Program-made: the position numbers and the translations under genes | Part shown: positions 12,901-25,900 of the stretch, in pieces | Numbering within the stretch: the stretch's first letter is position 1 | Layout: every line of letters starts with the position of its first letter | NCBI GenBank assembly: GCA_009617715.1 | Contig: VTFK01000448.1 | Location: 124,001 to 188,000 of the forward strand | Source of the DNA: Plectrocnemia conspersa | Taxonomy: Eukaryota; Arthropoda; Insecta; Trichoptera; Polycentropodidae | Direction: 5' to 3' | DNA: 64,000 bases | The notes under the pieces: model-generated | What the model saw: the letters and a program-made list of their open reading frames with translations, nothing else | Told to the model about the DNA's origin: nothing | Databases searched by the model: none

Positions 12901-14930
12901 TTCAGTAACATATTGAATTGTAGCCTCTCTTTAATTAGAGAGAAGCCCCTGCTCGTACTACTTGTTAAAATCACTAATTGCTATATTTATTTGCGAGATC
13001 AAGTTTATTTGTCACGATCGTCCTTTTTGGGAAATTTAAACCACTCGCAAATGTATCTTTCAAATAGACCTAAACGAATGAATTCGCTGCGGATACAAAA
13101 ATAAGATGATTAATTTAGAGACACGGAAAATAGCAAATGACTTTTAGCAATAAAATAAAAAGTTTAAAGATGACAATATCGCTATCTAGACCTCACGCGA
13201 AAGATAATAAGTGTCTTTAGATAGCAAAAGGGAGCGTTAACAATAGATATTTAAATCGTGCAGGACACCAAGTATTGCACAATATCCATAAACTTTCAAA
13301 ATCCATTAATAACACGTCAAGCACACGTTCGAGACAATATGTTCACTATTCTTCGGAACTCTTGGTTAACGATTGCCATAATAGTCACATTAGGGGACCG
13401 ACATTTTTTTATAAATGTTGAAAATTATATATGTATATTTCTGAATAAAAACTGTTACAACCCTGAATTAGTTGCATTTTTTGATCTCAAAACTCGAAAG
13501 CACTGTACATATGATCATAGCGGGTAACCTATTACAAGTGACCAATGTCTATGTAATAACTTTGTTAATAACCTTGCATTTTATAAAAATAAATTCGTCA
13601 CTGCAAGGTTCGCACAAAGGCAATCAATGAAAAAATGTTATTTTTATGCATAATTACAATCAATCACAAAAATATTTGCGAGAAAAAATAAAATCGCTGC
13701 TTGTACGCAGGCCCGAGCGGTGAGATATTTTCCTTTTCGCTCGCTCACGTGCTAATTGACGAGAGTGAATGAGAGATAAGAGAGTGCGGCCGCAAACTAT
13801 CTCTAACTCACTTTCGTCAATTAACACGCGAGCGAGCGAAAGGGAAAATATTTCATATACATGTTGCGAATATGTGGTTTGGCATAAAGCAAAAACTTTT
13901 GAAAAAATCAGATCTATATGAACCATATTACAAAGTTATGCTAGTTAATGCGCAATTGCGGACACAAAGAACAATTAAATAACAATAAAATGCATATTAT
14001 TTGTATTAATACTGCTACGCGAGTATAGTCCTCAATGATATTCAAATAGAGAAGCTTTGAGTATGACCGGTTATAAATTTCCTTTATTTTTAGTCTTTGT
14101 TCAACATATGTACAGGTTTTGTAGTAATCCAAAAGAACTGTTCCGAATACTCGTAATAGTTTTGTATCCTATATCAACAATTACGGGTAATGAATCAACT
14201 CTCGAGAGGAATCGCCATAAGATATAAGAATAGCCTAATTTATTTTGAATATGGCAAACTTAATTATTATGACCTACGGCCGAGGCGAAATAAAACTAAC
14301 TCGTGCGCCGGTGTCGTTGTCCGATAATCGTAGTGTCTAGTAGTGGAGCTACATTCCACTCAATCAAAACACAATTGACTTATTTACTAATATAAAGATG
14401 CTGAGGGATTGATCACTAGGGAAAATCCTTTGAATTGGTTAAAATGAGCATTGTTCCATTTATACAAGCTACTCACAGTAAACATATAAAATGGTTTGTA
14501 CGAACACTTTGCCACTGTTGCCATTTAACGTTATATAAATTTACACTTACTTGATCCCTGACTTCTTGAATAGTCGGACAGTTAGGCCAATATTTACGAC
14601 TATCAAAGTTTGCCGGTAGCTTAACGTCTCCCAGATTATATATTAACTTAAGAGGCAAACTGTGCTTTTTATAATCTGGAAGCACTCCCATCAATCTACA
14701 ATATGCAAATTAATAAATAATTGAAAGTAATATATAAATATAAATTACAAAGTGTACCGTTTGATATATTTCATGCTTGTGTCCTGGTGGAAGTTTCGTC
14801 CAGCTCTCCATGTTGAATTGGCATTATTCAGATGCTCGATGAATTCATCCGATAAAGGATGAGGTAAACCTTTTGCCGTACAATTATACGACAGCAATAA
14901 TACGGCAAACAGCAAAAATATCGACTTCAT
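6916..14930 (-). CDS. CTSB: cathepsin B-like cysteine protease, complete
   Basis: Six exons, 5' to 3': 14930-14758, 14695-14551, 10635-10485, 10201-10067, 7388-7167, 7106-6916 (stop at 6916-6918). All splice sites are GT-AG, and the lengths sum to 1017 bases, 338 aa, the usual size for cathepsin B. Residues 1-19 form a signal peptide ([19 protein letters not shown]). A propeptide follows to about residue 83 and the mature enzyme starts near LPANFDSR. The catalytic Cys is residue 112 (CGSCWAF), His 278 ([11 protein letters not shown]) and Asn 298 (GNSWNSDWG). The occluding-loop His pair is at 190-191 (CEHHVNG), which marks cathepsin B rather than L and predicts dipeptidyl-carboxypeptidase activity. 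The role is lysosomal or gut proteolysis. A TTATTCATAG motif 13 bases before the ATG suggests a 5' UTR intron. No defect is seen. Confidence 0.96.
7389..10066 (-). other. cathepsin B intron 5 (exon 10201-10067 to exon 7388-7167)
   Basis: The flanking exons join in phase (CHG plus a split codon giving E, then RDTPEC), so no coding exon is needed here. It contains an RTE-like LINE fragment at about 8380-8690 and an unexplained less AT-rich block at about 9730-9990. The rest is AT-rich and featureless. Confidence 0.6.
8380..8695 (+). pseudogene. LINE reverse-transcriptase C-terminal fragment (RTE-like)
   Basis: The plus-strand translation gives [10 protein letters not shown], a degraded block where LINE ends usually have YG.E.W, and then [20 protein letters not shown]. 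That last pattern matches the tail of RTE/BovB-type LINE proteins (RWLD.V..DLR.LGI.GW). Stops are present. It is short and dead, and the family assignment is tentative. Confidence 0.5.
11632..11678. repeat. imperfect hairpin
   Basis: AAGATTAAGTTTCTCCGTGT is mirrored by ATACAGAGAAATTTAATCTT with a short AT-rich loop and two or three mismatches. It could be a relic of a palindromic MITE or a small RNA hairpin. Nothing else supports either reading. Confidence 0.5.
13722..13854. repeat. long inverted repeat (about 57-bp arms)
   Basis: The left arm, GAGATATTTTCCTTTTCGCT and onward, pairs with a right arm ending AGCGAAAGGGAAAATATTTC. The arms continue inward through GACGAGAGTGA/TCACTTTCGTC to a GC-rich loop with GCGGCCGC. 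Arms are about 57 bp with several mismatches. Probably a palindromic MITE or foldback; I see no clear target duplication. Confidence 0.75.
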
Positions 14931-17900
14931 GTTTTCACAAACCTATGAATAATATAATAAACGATGAACCAATAACATATATCATATCTCAAGTTCAAAT
15001 GTTATCCATTATCTGTATAAACTATATTGAAAATAAAGTGCTATATCATCGTATTATTTGTTTTTCTATAACTTAAGTTCTACTATAAATATTTGTAAAC
15101 TTGATCCTGGAACATGTTTATTTATTTGTACATTTTTGCAGTTTGGGAATACATAATTTATATTAAAAGAACACAATAAAACTTCAAAACAAGCAAAATA
15201 TTTCACTAGAAATTGTTTCCAATACTCTTTAATTCGTCCACAACTCTATGTCTTCGATAGAATTATATTTAATAAAAGTGTGTAAAATTGTATAGAAATT
15301 ATAGTTCCGATTCAAGAAATTATAAGCTCAAATATATGCGAATTGTAACAATTAATGCACTAAAATTATAAATATAGTTCATAAATTACATTTTTGTTCC
15401 CATCACTGCCTTGAAACTCATGTTTACATATCAATATGTAATACCATAAAAATGATTTTCATGTATTTGGTTAAAACAAAGGGATCGAAAATTAATTTCG
15501 GATTTTTTTTAAAACAAAACAACGTGTTTTTTTTATTATTATTATATTACTATTTCATGTATAATATTACTGTTATTATTATACGTATATACATATATGC
15601 TTACGAATCAATATATCTACGAAGAAAAATATAGTGAAAATATAAAACAAAATAAAAACTGAAAGAACATGTGAATTTATGAATACATAAAAAAATCTAC
15701 ATAATGTAAATAAATCATTAAAATTAAAATTATTGATATATTCTAACTCTTTCACTTACACAGTAGTTACTCTTCCCAATGATAGAATACAACTGATTTG
15801 AACCGCGTATGGGTCAATTTAATTTATTCAACTTGGTGTACATATGTAATGAGTCATAGTTTTATAATCACTAGTATAGCAGGGGTAACCAACACTTAGT
15901 TACCGAGGGCGACTTGTTACTTTATTAAAGAAAATGGCAAGATACAATTATGCACGCAGCGTGAACGTTTGGAATAATTTAATTAAAAAGTTAAAAACGT
16001 CGCGGTTTAATAAGCCGCGCAGTAAAATAACAACTGGTTTATCTGTCATTCGCATGTCCCCAGCTCATTATCACTATCAATATCAAGATGTTTAGAGGCA
16101 ACTCGTTTGGTTGGGCCCACAACATTGTCATATGTCAACACATGAAACCAAGCGTGTTCTCTGTCGTTATTCCCGCTTCGTTCGTCTCTGAATACATTCG
16201 CATCTTACATACAATTAAATAGATTCGTTGAGAGTTATTCGTGGGGTTCAATGTCCTGACTAACGCTCGCTCACACCTAACATGTCCAACAGTTTTGGTG
16301 CGAAAAAAAATTGTATAAGATATTTCTTGAATAAATAATTTATTGCCTATTTATATTTATAAATATTATATATTTTAATTCACATGAACATCCTATACTT
16401 TAATTCTAATCGTTCTATATTTTTATTCTGACCGTATGCTATTTTTATTCTGACCCAAAGTTGATTCAAATTCTGACCATATAATTTGTTGCTAAAAAAT
16501 ATACCCATATATTAAGTATTATGAAAATATACAGTAGCCCGCAAAAAACGCTTCACAATTGAAATCATATTTCGTTTGCATATAACTAAGGATATGTTAT
16601 ATGTGTATTAAATTATTTTTTTCGAATTCTTTAAATATTTTTTAAAATAAACATCTAAAAATAAAATAAAACCCCATATTGTTTAAATAAATTAAATTAA
16701 ATGATAAAACAGTAAAATATGGCCAATAAAAACACTGAAATTTATTATTAAATTCTTAAGCATCGTGTGGTTAAAAATAATTTTAACTTGTATGTTTTTA
16801 TTTTTAAACCGTAATTATAAATAGCTTTTATTTTTTGCACCTTCAATACTGCTAAACTACGAAAGAGCAAGAACAAGTTCGTGGTGTAATATGTAGTGGC
16901 GTCGTAGCATGGCGGTCTTACGATTTCTTCTATAAGTTTTTTTTTGCTCCTTGCGTTTTGCAATAGAATATTTTTCCTTATTTTGGTTTAATTAAAGTCT
17001 ATTCCAGGGCCAATCCAAATTTCTTTGCACATTTTTCTTTATATTCTGAAATATCTTATTAGTAGTAGTTTTAATTGTATTTATTTCAATGATCAAAATG
17101 ATAAAAAAAATATTACTTACTATTTTCACCCGATGACATTCACAAAGTTGCAGACCAAATTTAAACCCATTTGCTTTTCCATCAAAGATAAAACAAATTT
17201 CAAAATAGTCCAAATGACCTTTGTTTTTATAGAGCCCGGGGCGCTGAACATTTTCGGACCGACCCTATACAGCGCCTGCTATATGTTCAGTGTGTGCGGG
17301 GCACACGGGCGGCCGTTGATAATATTTGCTAAAATAAAAAAAATATTTTCTTCCTTGAGAAACTATGCTTTGCAGTTTGTAATACTATGTTTCTACATCT
17401 CTAAAAAAAAACTAGAATCACAGATGAATCTTTTCAGGCATTGATTTATAATCGTATTTGGAATAGTTAGGCAGTTTTGTCATATTGTGATAAACTATTA
17501 TTATTATCTGTGAAATTTGTATAACTTAAAATTGTTTCATTCATACAAAAAAATATATAATTTCTCAGATCTACTGATATTTGAAGATATAACGACAATT
17601 ACTATAGCAACAAATTACTGATTCTTATAAAAAATTCCTAAATTTTCAATATTTAAACTTTTGTTGGGCCGAAGAGGGGGCTTTCATGTTTGCACACGGG
17701 CGGCCAGCATCCTAGGTGCAGTCCTAGATTTATAAGTTGAAAATTAGATAAACTAACTGGGCCAAGGAAATAAAATATTAGTCGCTCTAAGTCTATTTTG
17801 GGAGGTTGCAAAAAATGTCACTTTCCATTTTCAATATTAAGTTAATTACCTGCGTTACATGAAAATTGGGATGAATGTCTAATAAGATAAAAAAAATATT

Positions 17901-18956
17901 TTGCCATTTTTATATTTATTTAGAAAAACTGTACATATTTTTAATAAAATGCCACGTAATGGATATGTATATGGTCGCGAGTTCAATGGCCATTATGGCC
18001 AAAACTGAATTTGTCATTAAAAATGCGACATTGTCAGATTGCTGCTTGTTTAATTACAACTGTGTGTTAATCTGCAAATATAAGATAAAATGATTTGAAA
18101 TCCTTATTGTAATTGCGCGTACGACGTAACTTCAAATCATGCGGTTTAGCGTTCAATATTCAATGGTTTTAGAGGTTAACGTCTGATGCGACTTATCTTC
18201 CATTCAGCTTATATTTTAACAACGTTTTTAGAAGTGGATTTATAAACCATTCTAGAAATATCATAAACATCTACATAAAATTCCGTGGTCTGTGTTTTGT
18301 TATTGTTATATTTCTCCTTTCATCAAATCTCATTACAATGTGGCCAAAAAAACTGCTGAATTATTAGGGTAAATTTAATGAATTACGCAACTATTTTCTT
18401 TCTTCGTATCCAATGCTTGCACATTATTCCTATTCAGCGTTCAAGTCTCAAATTTTGAATTTCTGCTTCGCATTCATTAAAAACGAGACACTGCTCCACG
18501 GTAGCACATTAGACTGAAGTGTTCATTTCTATTCATAATTTGCAATGCCAGAAAACGTAACTAGATTATTCTGTAAAATAAACTTTAGTAAGGTGACCAG
18601 ACTTCAGTCATTTTTATAAAGGTCAATAATTATTAATATTATTATGACAAAAAGGTGACCAGACTTGCAACATTTTTCTCAATAGAAGGAAAAAATGTAG
18701 GTGACGATGACATTATTAAATATAAATAACTAAGGTTTTTGTTATATTTAGGACACTATAATTGCTGTAGTTTTGCAGAGTGATTACGATCTTAAACGGG
18801 TTTTGTTAAAAAAAATATTTCGAGGGGTAAAATATTGAAACTAATCAATAAAAAAGTAAATTATGTTTACGAAACGTAGATAAACTTTTTCACTGCCTTT
18901 TCAAAGTTAACAGGGTAGTAGTCTAGTTGCAGAAGGCCTAAGACTTTCGCCCTCGT

Positions 18957-18985
18957 ACTTGGACTGTCGGAGTGACAGTCCAAGT
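18957..18985. repeat. perfect 12-bp hairpin
   Basis: ACTTGGACTGTC, a five-base loop, then GACAGTCCAAGT. It sits in a locally GC-richer stretch (18940-19010). Possibly the end of a decayed element; function unknown. Confidence 0.6.
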
Positions 18986-20324
18986 AAACCGGCGCGAAAC
19001 TATTGATGGTCTCCAGCATCACTAATCAATTTAAGGAAACGAATATGTTTTATCAGTCGCACTTTGTGTACCTAATAAACATGCATGGTAAGAATGAATA
19101 AACATTGCATTACTAGTAAATATAATTCTGAAAAAATAAAAGTAGAAGGGTAGTGAAAGAAAATAAAAAGGTTAGTACTGTAGAATGAAAAGTAAGTGTT
19201 TAATTTCCTCAATTTAAATGACATATCTCTGTTTTTCTAAAAAGAGCTTACAGATATTGTGCACTTTAGATCAATATTTAATATCTAGAAAGAGTGTGTT
19301 AAAAGCAAAAAACGAAAATAAATTAAAGAACATGCGAGCAACTGATCGTAGACTACAATAAAAACAAACTTAAATATTAGCACATATTGCTTACATTTGA
19401 ACAGTTCTAAATCTTGCTTAACTGTTTGTTAATCTTTCGTTTCTTCTTTCTCTTACTCAAATTATCAAATGTGTTCACTCAGACAGGTAATCGTCAGTAT
19501 CGTTGAAAAACAAATAAATGATATATTTTATTAAAAATGCATTTTATTTATAAAAATAATAATAACTAAAACTATTTACAAACATAAGAGTTCACATTGT
19601 GAACAATACGTAACAGTCAAAAGTTATACATTTTCGTTTTAAACATTTCATTCTCAAAGGTGGACAAAAATAAAAACATATCTACACCACACTGGTAGAA
19701 TAGATCACAGCATAATATATTATTTACAATATATAAATGGGTAATAATTAGTTGCACTTTAGTTAAGATTATATTCACTTAGATAAAAACGATTTGCACT
19801 GATAATAAATATTTTGCACAAAAAATAAATTATTCCATTATAATTAAATTTATTTGACATTAAAAAATATAAAAGTGAGGTCTACCTTTACAGTTGCGAA
19901 ACGTCCATTTGTTGTTCAAAACAAAACCTAACTTAAATTAATTAACCAAACTAAAAAAAAATGCACCGCTTTTAGGTTGTACAAAGTGCAAAGTATTAAA
20001 TGTATAGTGGACACTTTCCTAATTATAGTTTCATGTACCAAGTGTATACTATTTAAATTAAAGTGCAATTATATATTCCCCAATAAAAATTTCATACATG
20101 AAGTAATAGCTGCATGGAAAAGAATCAGTCATTGAAGGGATTCTTCAGCATATCTTTACAATTTCACCAACATTATAAATGCATGTATAACATACATATG
20201 TATGCATTTATCATTGTATTTAAATTACATGTCTCTAACACATTGTATGTGTGATGAAACAATATGAACAAACATTTCGCCACATACAATCTGTTTTAAC
20301 AAAATTTCTAATTCTTGCAATATT

Positions 20325-20526
20325 TTAACCCTTTGTTACTGAAATCTGATGTATCGGATTTTGATACTTTGACAAGAATGGTTGGATCTGATATCATAGT
20401 TAAATAAAGAATTAGATTTATTTTAATTAGTTGTATGGTATGTTCTTCAGGAGTACATAACATTTTTTAGTATATAATACATAGATATTCAGATAGTTCA
20501 TAAAGGTTCGGCAACCAAAGGGTTAA
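20325..20526. mobile_element. piggyBac-like MITE (TTAA ends), copy 1
   Basis: It begins TTAACCCTTTGTTACTGAA and ends TTCGGCAACCAAAGGGTTAA. The two ends are inverted relative to each other (TTAACCCTTTG.T...GAA) and each includes a TTAA, the piggyBac target site. 202 bp, non-coding. Confidence 0.78.
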
Positions 20527-21367
20527 ACAAAATAAAATAAATATTTTATGTGAATTATGTATGATTTACGTTATTTGTTTTTTACTTTTTTTTTATTTCT
20601 AATGTTTGAAACAAATTTTAAAATATAACATTTATTATCAATAATACACAGAATGTCTTATAAAAATATAAGGACAATTTAAATGAGCAAATAAAACGAA
20701 CTGTTAGTGCATTACTGTCAAACAGATTAGGTCCGAGCGATCGAGTATTGGTCAGAACAGTCAACACCTTATAAATAACTCTACAACGAATCCTTTTTCG
20801 AAGAAAAAATCCAAAAATTTACCTTTCATAAATGCACAAACAATTCGTTTAATGGAACAAAGTATTTATTTTAATGCACAATCTCTCAAAATAATTACCT
20901 GTTAAATAGCACCCTAAAAATAGTGTTTTTATTAATTTTTGTCATCCGAATTGCATGGATTTAGTTCTTTAGAATAAGATAATTTTACTGAGAAATGTAC
21001 ACAGATTAAATATTGATTTATACAATATGCAACTTGCAACACTGTAACTCAAAGCCACAATATGATAATATATAAGCATTATTCTTATTGGGTATTAGCT
21101 TTTGCTCGCAAAAGAAAAAAAGAAAGTAACAATCGAACTGCAATAATTCATTAAGGAAAAACTTACCGATTGGAATTTTTATGAATATGTCAGGTGTCTT
21201 TTAAATGAATCGAATTTATTAAATATGATGCCTTGATATGATTATATTAATCTCGCACACGAGGTTTACAATGGATCAAAAAATCACTTATCATTGAATG
21301 AAAAGAAAGATGAATAAGTGCGTGTGTGTGTGTGTATCATTTAGCAACGAATGATTATTTAAAATTA

Positions 21368-21494
21368 TTAACCCTTTGGTTTCCGAAATTTTAGACATCG
21401 ACTATTACTACTTTGGCAGTAATTGCTGGATCTAAAGCCATCATTGAAGAAAGAATTATGGTAATCTTTATAAGTTCAACAACCAAAGGTTTAA
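21368..21494. mobile_element. piggyBac-like MITE (TTAA ends), shorter copy
   Basis: It starts TTAACCCTTTGGTTTCCGAA and ends CAACAACCAAAGGTTTAA. Internal motifs are shared with the copy at 20325 (a TACTTTGnCA block and a GCTGGATCT/GTTGGATCT block). At 127 bp it is an internally deleted or older copy. Confidence 0.7.
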
Positions 21495-22980
21495 ATAATA
21501 GATCTGATAATTATATTAAAAACTCATTTCCACTTTTCGTTGCAAAACTACATTGTTACTGAGGTATACGAACAGACGATGATAGTCTCAGAACTTTGAT
21601 AATTTTCAAAGCAAATGATTCGCTATCATCTAGGTCGCTGTGTGGGGTCACTCACAACTGAGAGCGATACCATACGATATTACTGAGGCAAATAAATTAA
21701 AATAAACGCAAAGCAACATAACACGAGTAGATAATACGGTGCAAAAGTTTATCGTGATTGAAATCACATTTATTTTCGTAGTTGAATTTTACTGTTTATC
21801 GAAATAGGGGTTAGCATTCAAAATACAGAATAACATTTAAAAATATTTATTTATTTCAAAGAATTCACGTATGCATATCTTATATATGTTGTATATATGC
21901 ACAAGTGAACACAATATATATTTATATATATGTATAAGTAGATGAAAGTTGAATATAAAAACTACATCGCTTAGCAAATAGTCGAAAATACATAAAACGA
22001 TAATAATAGCAATGCAAGTGCCGAGTGTAACAATGAAATAAAAGACTACGCTGACGTTTGTAACGAAAGTGTATATTATATTACTAAAAAGTAAAACATA
22101 AAAAACAAAATGACATACATTATTGGTTACATCAATGAGGTTGATAAGTACGTAAACTGCGCAGCAGACATTTCAGTTTAGCATGAACTTGATACGTTCA
22201 AGATGTTCGCAATGTATAAGTTACAAAAAAAAATTCATAGTACACGTCGCACGCAGTGAGTGTAAAATAAAAAAAAACTAGAAAATATAAGTTTCAAGAT
22301 TACGTTGTGTTACAACTATTTTTCATTTACTAATTACTAATTTTATTGTTAAATTGAAATATTTTATATATATGATGAGAAATGTCAATACACGCTAATT
22401 TATTTTTACATTATCCAGTACGTGGTAATTACAGTTGTTAAATATTAAATGTGGTATTTTTCAATTTTTGCACTCAGTACTGCTGTTTTACACTCACTGG
22501 CGATATAGATTAATAATCGTTATGAATTTCAGATATTTGTTATTTTTTGATCATAATTAAATAATTATTTTACGCTAGCGATTAACCGACACCTTTTTTC
22601 TTAACATAACATTACAATGACGTGGATAATTTACAGTTCTACAACAATAAGTCTCATCATATATAATTCACATTAATACTAAAAAAAATTATAAGCCAAA
22701 AAATCAACTCGAATCTATTTTTTTTATAATAAGACCATAGTAACAAACATTATAACTTTATAAAATGAAATGTAAATCAACAAAGGGCAGACACATACAA
22801 GTAAATCGAATAATTTATATATTATGTATATACTTTCTTCATTATATATTATATATAGTATGTGTATACACATATATTTTTGTATTTTTATATATGTATA
22901 TATATATATATAAATACATATATTATTATTATTCATAATGTGAATTTACTCAAGTTACATTACATGTTTGTTAAAAGTCC

Positions 22981-25900
22981 TTAATTGTCGTCCTCGGTGA
23001 TGTCCCCGTATTCCCAGATCGCACGGCGCTCCTTCTTGGCGATTTCTTGAGCGGCCCTGTAGTCGCTCACGATCTTCTGTAGCCGCTTTTCGCGTCTGTT
23101 CTGCACCATCAAGAGGCCATCGGAGATCAAGTTCTGAATGACGTCATTGTTGGACGAGTCTACGAGAGTGACTTCAGGTAAGACGCCCCTGCTCTCGATG
23201 TTCAATAAAAGAGGAGTATACATGAGATCTTCCTTGAGTGCGTTGATAGCGGTTTCCTTGTGGTCGTTGTCGGCGGGTAGGTTCACGCACGCCAACACAT
23301 ATTCGGTGGCATAAGGCTTGTCGGAGGCGAAAGAAGCCGGTAGAGTGGCGCAGCTGGATGGGTGAATGACCTGCAGAAGAGGAGAAAATAAATTAATTTA
23401 CGATAAGTAATAAAATAAACCAAAACCAAAGCAAAAAGTCACTTACTTCGCGGTTGCCGTAGTCGACATAGCGAACGGATACATTTTGACCCTGAACTTT
23501 CTCGATCCTGGCACGGTACCATTGACTGTCAAGGCTAAATTTAGCCGCGCATAAATCGCCCTTTTTAGGAGTGTACGCTCCAGGCAGTGGCGGCACGGAA
23601 GTAAAGTCTTGGCGAAGCTTCTTCATCATAGCTTCTAGTTTGGGTCCCTGATCTGTGTGCTGAGCGAAGAACCTGCCTTCCAAAGTGATTTCGGTGACGA
23701 TCACCTTTTCATAGTTCACCTTGCGCTCGACTACCTTCTCTTCTTCTTTCGTTTCCTCCTCTTTTGGAGCTTCCACATAGTCCTTCCAGATGTTCAGCCG
23801 ATTTTGCTTGGCGTACTTCTCGGCTTCTCGCAGGCTGTTCTTGTGTTCGGAGCGTTCGGCAGTCGAATGAACGGAGGCGAGTCCTTCCCTAACTAGCGCC
23901 ACAGAGAGGTTTACGTTGTCTACAAACAGCCAGCCGATGAATCCGCCAGCTTTGTCCATGCTCTGAACGGTGATATGGACGTCGCGTTGCATGCACTTTT
24001 CCTTAGTGAAGTTTAGCGCTTCTTCGCCGAACGGCTCGGCTTCTTGAAGTGGACCAGTTCCGGTGATGTTCGGTCTGGCTCCTCTGGGGCAACTGATGCC
24101 GGAAAGCAAGAAAGTTATCAAACAAGAATCTTTCGGGATGTACAACCGAAGCCTCGATCCGCTGGTGACAAATTCGACGACTGATTCTTGTTTGTCGTGC
24201 CGCTGCAGAGTCGTCAGAGTCAATTTGGCCTTTTGAATATCAGCACTAATGTTGGTCACCTTCTTGGTTGGATTTTCTTTCGTATTGTGAACCCCAATAG
24301 CGGCTTTCTGAGCCTTCATCTCAGATTCCAACAGAGAATTGTAAGCACTGCTTCTTTGATCATCATCCGGACGATGACGTACTACAGTAGCCAAACCCTT
24401 CGAAACGAGTTCAAGAGCAACGTTTCTAAAAATAAAACAAACAAAATTAAAATAAATGCATATTATATTCTATAGTGTATTTATATGTATCGTTTTTACG
24501 TTTTTCCAATCATAATGGTGCAACAGGTTTTCTCGGTAAACTATCTCTTGCTGGTTGAATATAGTCAACGGTAACGCTGACTTTTCTTCCAATCAACAGC
24601 TTCCTTAGTGTTTCCCTCGCGTCGAACATATGCGGAATATCATACAAGGGTTTGAATCCCTTAGCTCTGGCTTTTCCATCTTCGTCTGCCGGGGATTTCG
24701 GCGGACGCACGCTCGACAAGAACACCTTTTTCAAATTGCCGTTTTGCTGCTTTACAATCATGGAGTCGCCGTTTATTATTTCTAGCACGACACCGCTGAA
24801 TTCCTTGTCTTTGACGGCGATTCCAGAAGTGGAAGGTACATAATCTTTCCATATACCGATCCTCTTGTCTTTGGCGAACTTCTCAGCTTCGCGGAGAGCG
24901 GCAATCGCTAAAAATAAATAAATAATCTTAATGAAGTTACTGATCGTATTGTATGTGCATATTGTACGTACATCGGCTTGCACGTATACCTTGCTTGGTA
25001 TAAGGCAAAGACCATTCAACGCATTTTGCGAAGCCTCTTCTAAGTAACAGTTCGGCAATGTTGCCGCACGGATGTTCGACAGACCCGATGAAATTGTTGT
25101 TATTCAGGGTCATCAAAGTGATATTACAGTCTCTTTGAAGCAAATGTCTTTCGACACAATACTTTGCTTCGCTTTGCTGATCGTTTCCGTCTTCCTCTCC
25201 GTCGGTTTTTTCGATTTTACCTCCCGAACACTAAAAATTACAATAATATTATTCTCATCGTTGTAAGAATTTAAAATTATAAATTATATATTTACCCGGA
25301 TTCCAGAGATCATTATGGTGATGTAGTAATAGACGTTGTTGTCTTCAGGAGTGATAAACGCCCTGACGGTCGAACCGTCTCTCACGTGTTCGATGACACC
25401 TTTCAAAGGACGATAGTTATACTTTTCGACATCGCGCTCGTGAGTCCAATGAATTTCTCGAACCGCTTTCTACAAATAATAAAAAGTAACGTTTTAAAAC
25501 GATTCTATAGTCTATTATTATGTATACGAAATTCATCACTCACGGTCGGATTTCCGTGCTTCCCCTTTCCCTGGGCTTTTGCAACCTCTTCAAGTTTAGA
25601 TAATTTCTGGACTTCAGGATTCTTCGGATCACCCCTGACGTTGACAAGCCCCTCGCTGACCAACAGTTCGTTGATGTTCTCTCCTGGATGCGAATCTTTA
25701 ACTAGATAGATGATACCCTTTTCCATGTTGGTGTTTGGAATTTTGTCCGCAGTGAACAAAATCTCCTGTCCGACCAATTTCTTGCGGAGGAATTCTCGAG
25801 TTTCCCACGCCCACGGCTCATCCTTCGTGATGCTTTTACCACTGGAAAGACGATCGATTGCATCAGAATTATGTTTCGATTGACGTTTCGTTCAATAATA

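Larger units (their letters stand above)
10636..14550 (-). other. cathepsin B intron 2 (exon 14695-14551 to exon 10635-10485)
   Basis: 3.9-kb intron in phase 0 (CAA | GGA). It carries a strong inverted repeat at 13722-13854 and a hairpin at 11632-11678. No other exon was found. Confidence 0.6.
14931..22980. other. 8-kb intergenic region between cathepsin B and SND1
   Basis: No gene that I can support. It includes a perfect hairpin at 18957-18985, two piggyBac-like MITEs (20325-20526 and 21368-21494), a fragment of the foldback family at about 19875-19960, a short GT run near 21318 and AT-rich microsatellite near 22810-22930. The stretch next to 22980 is probably the SND1 3' UTR. The motif CACACGGGCGGCC occurs twice (about 17306 and 17694) in otherwise AT-rich sequence. 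Confidence 0.5.

Noticed and set aside
17025..17444. 139-codon plus-strand open frame
   Set aside because: Low-complexity Phe/Ile/Lys-rich translation of AT-rich DNA, with no domain and no splice context.
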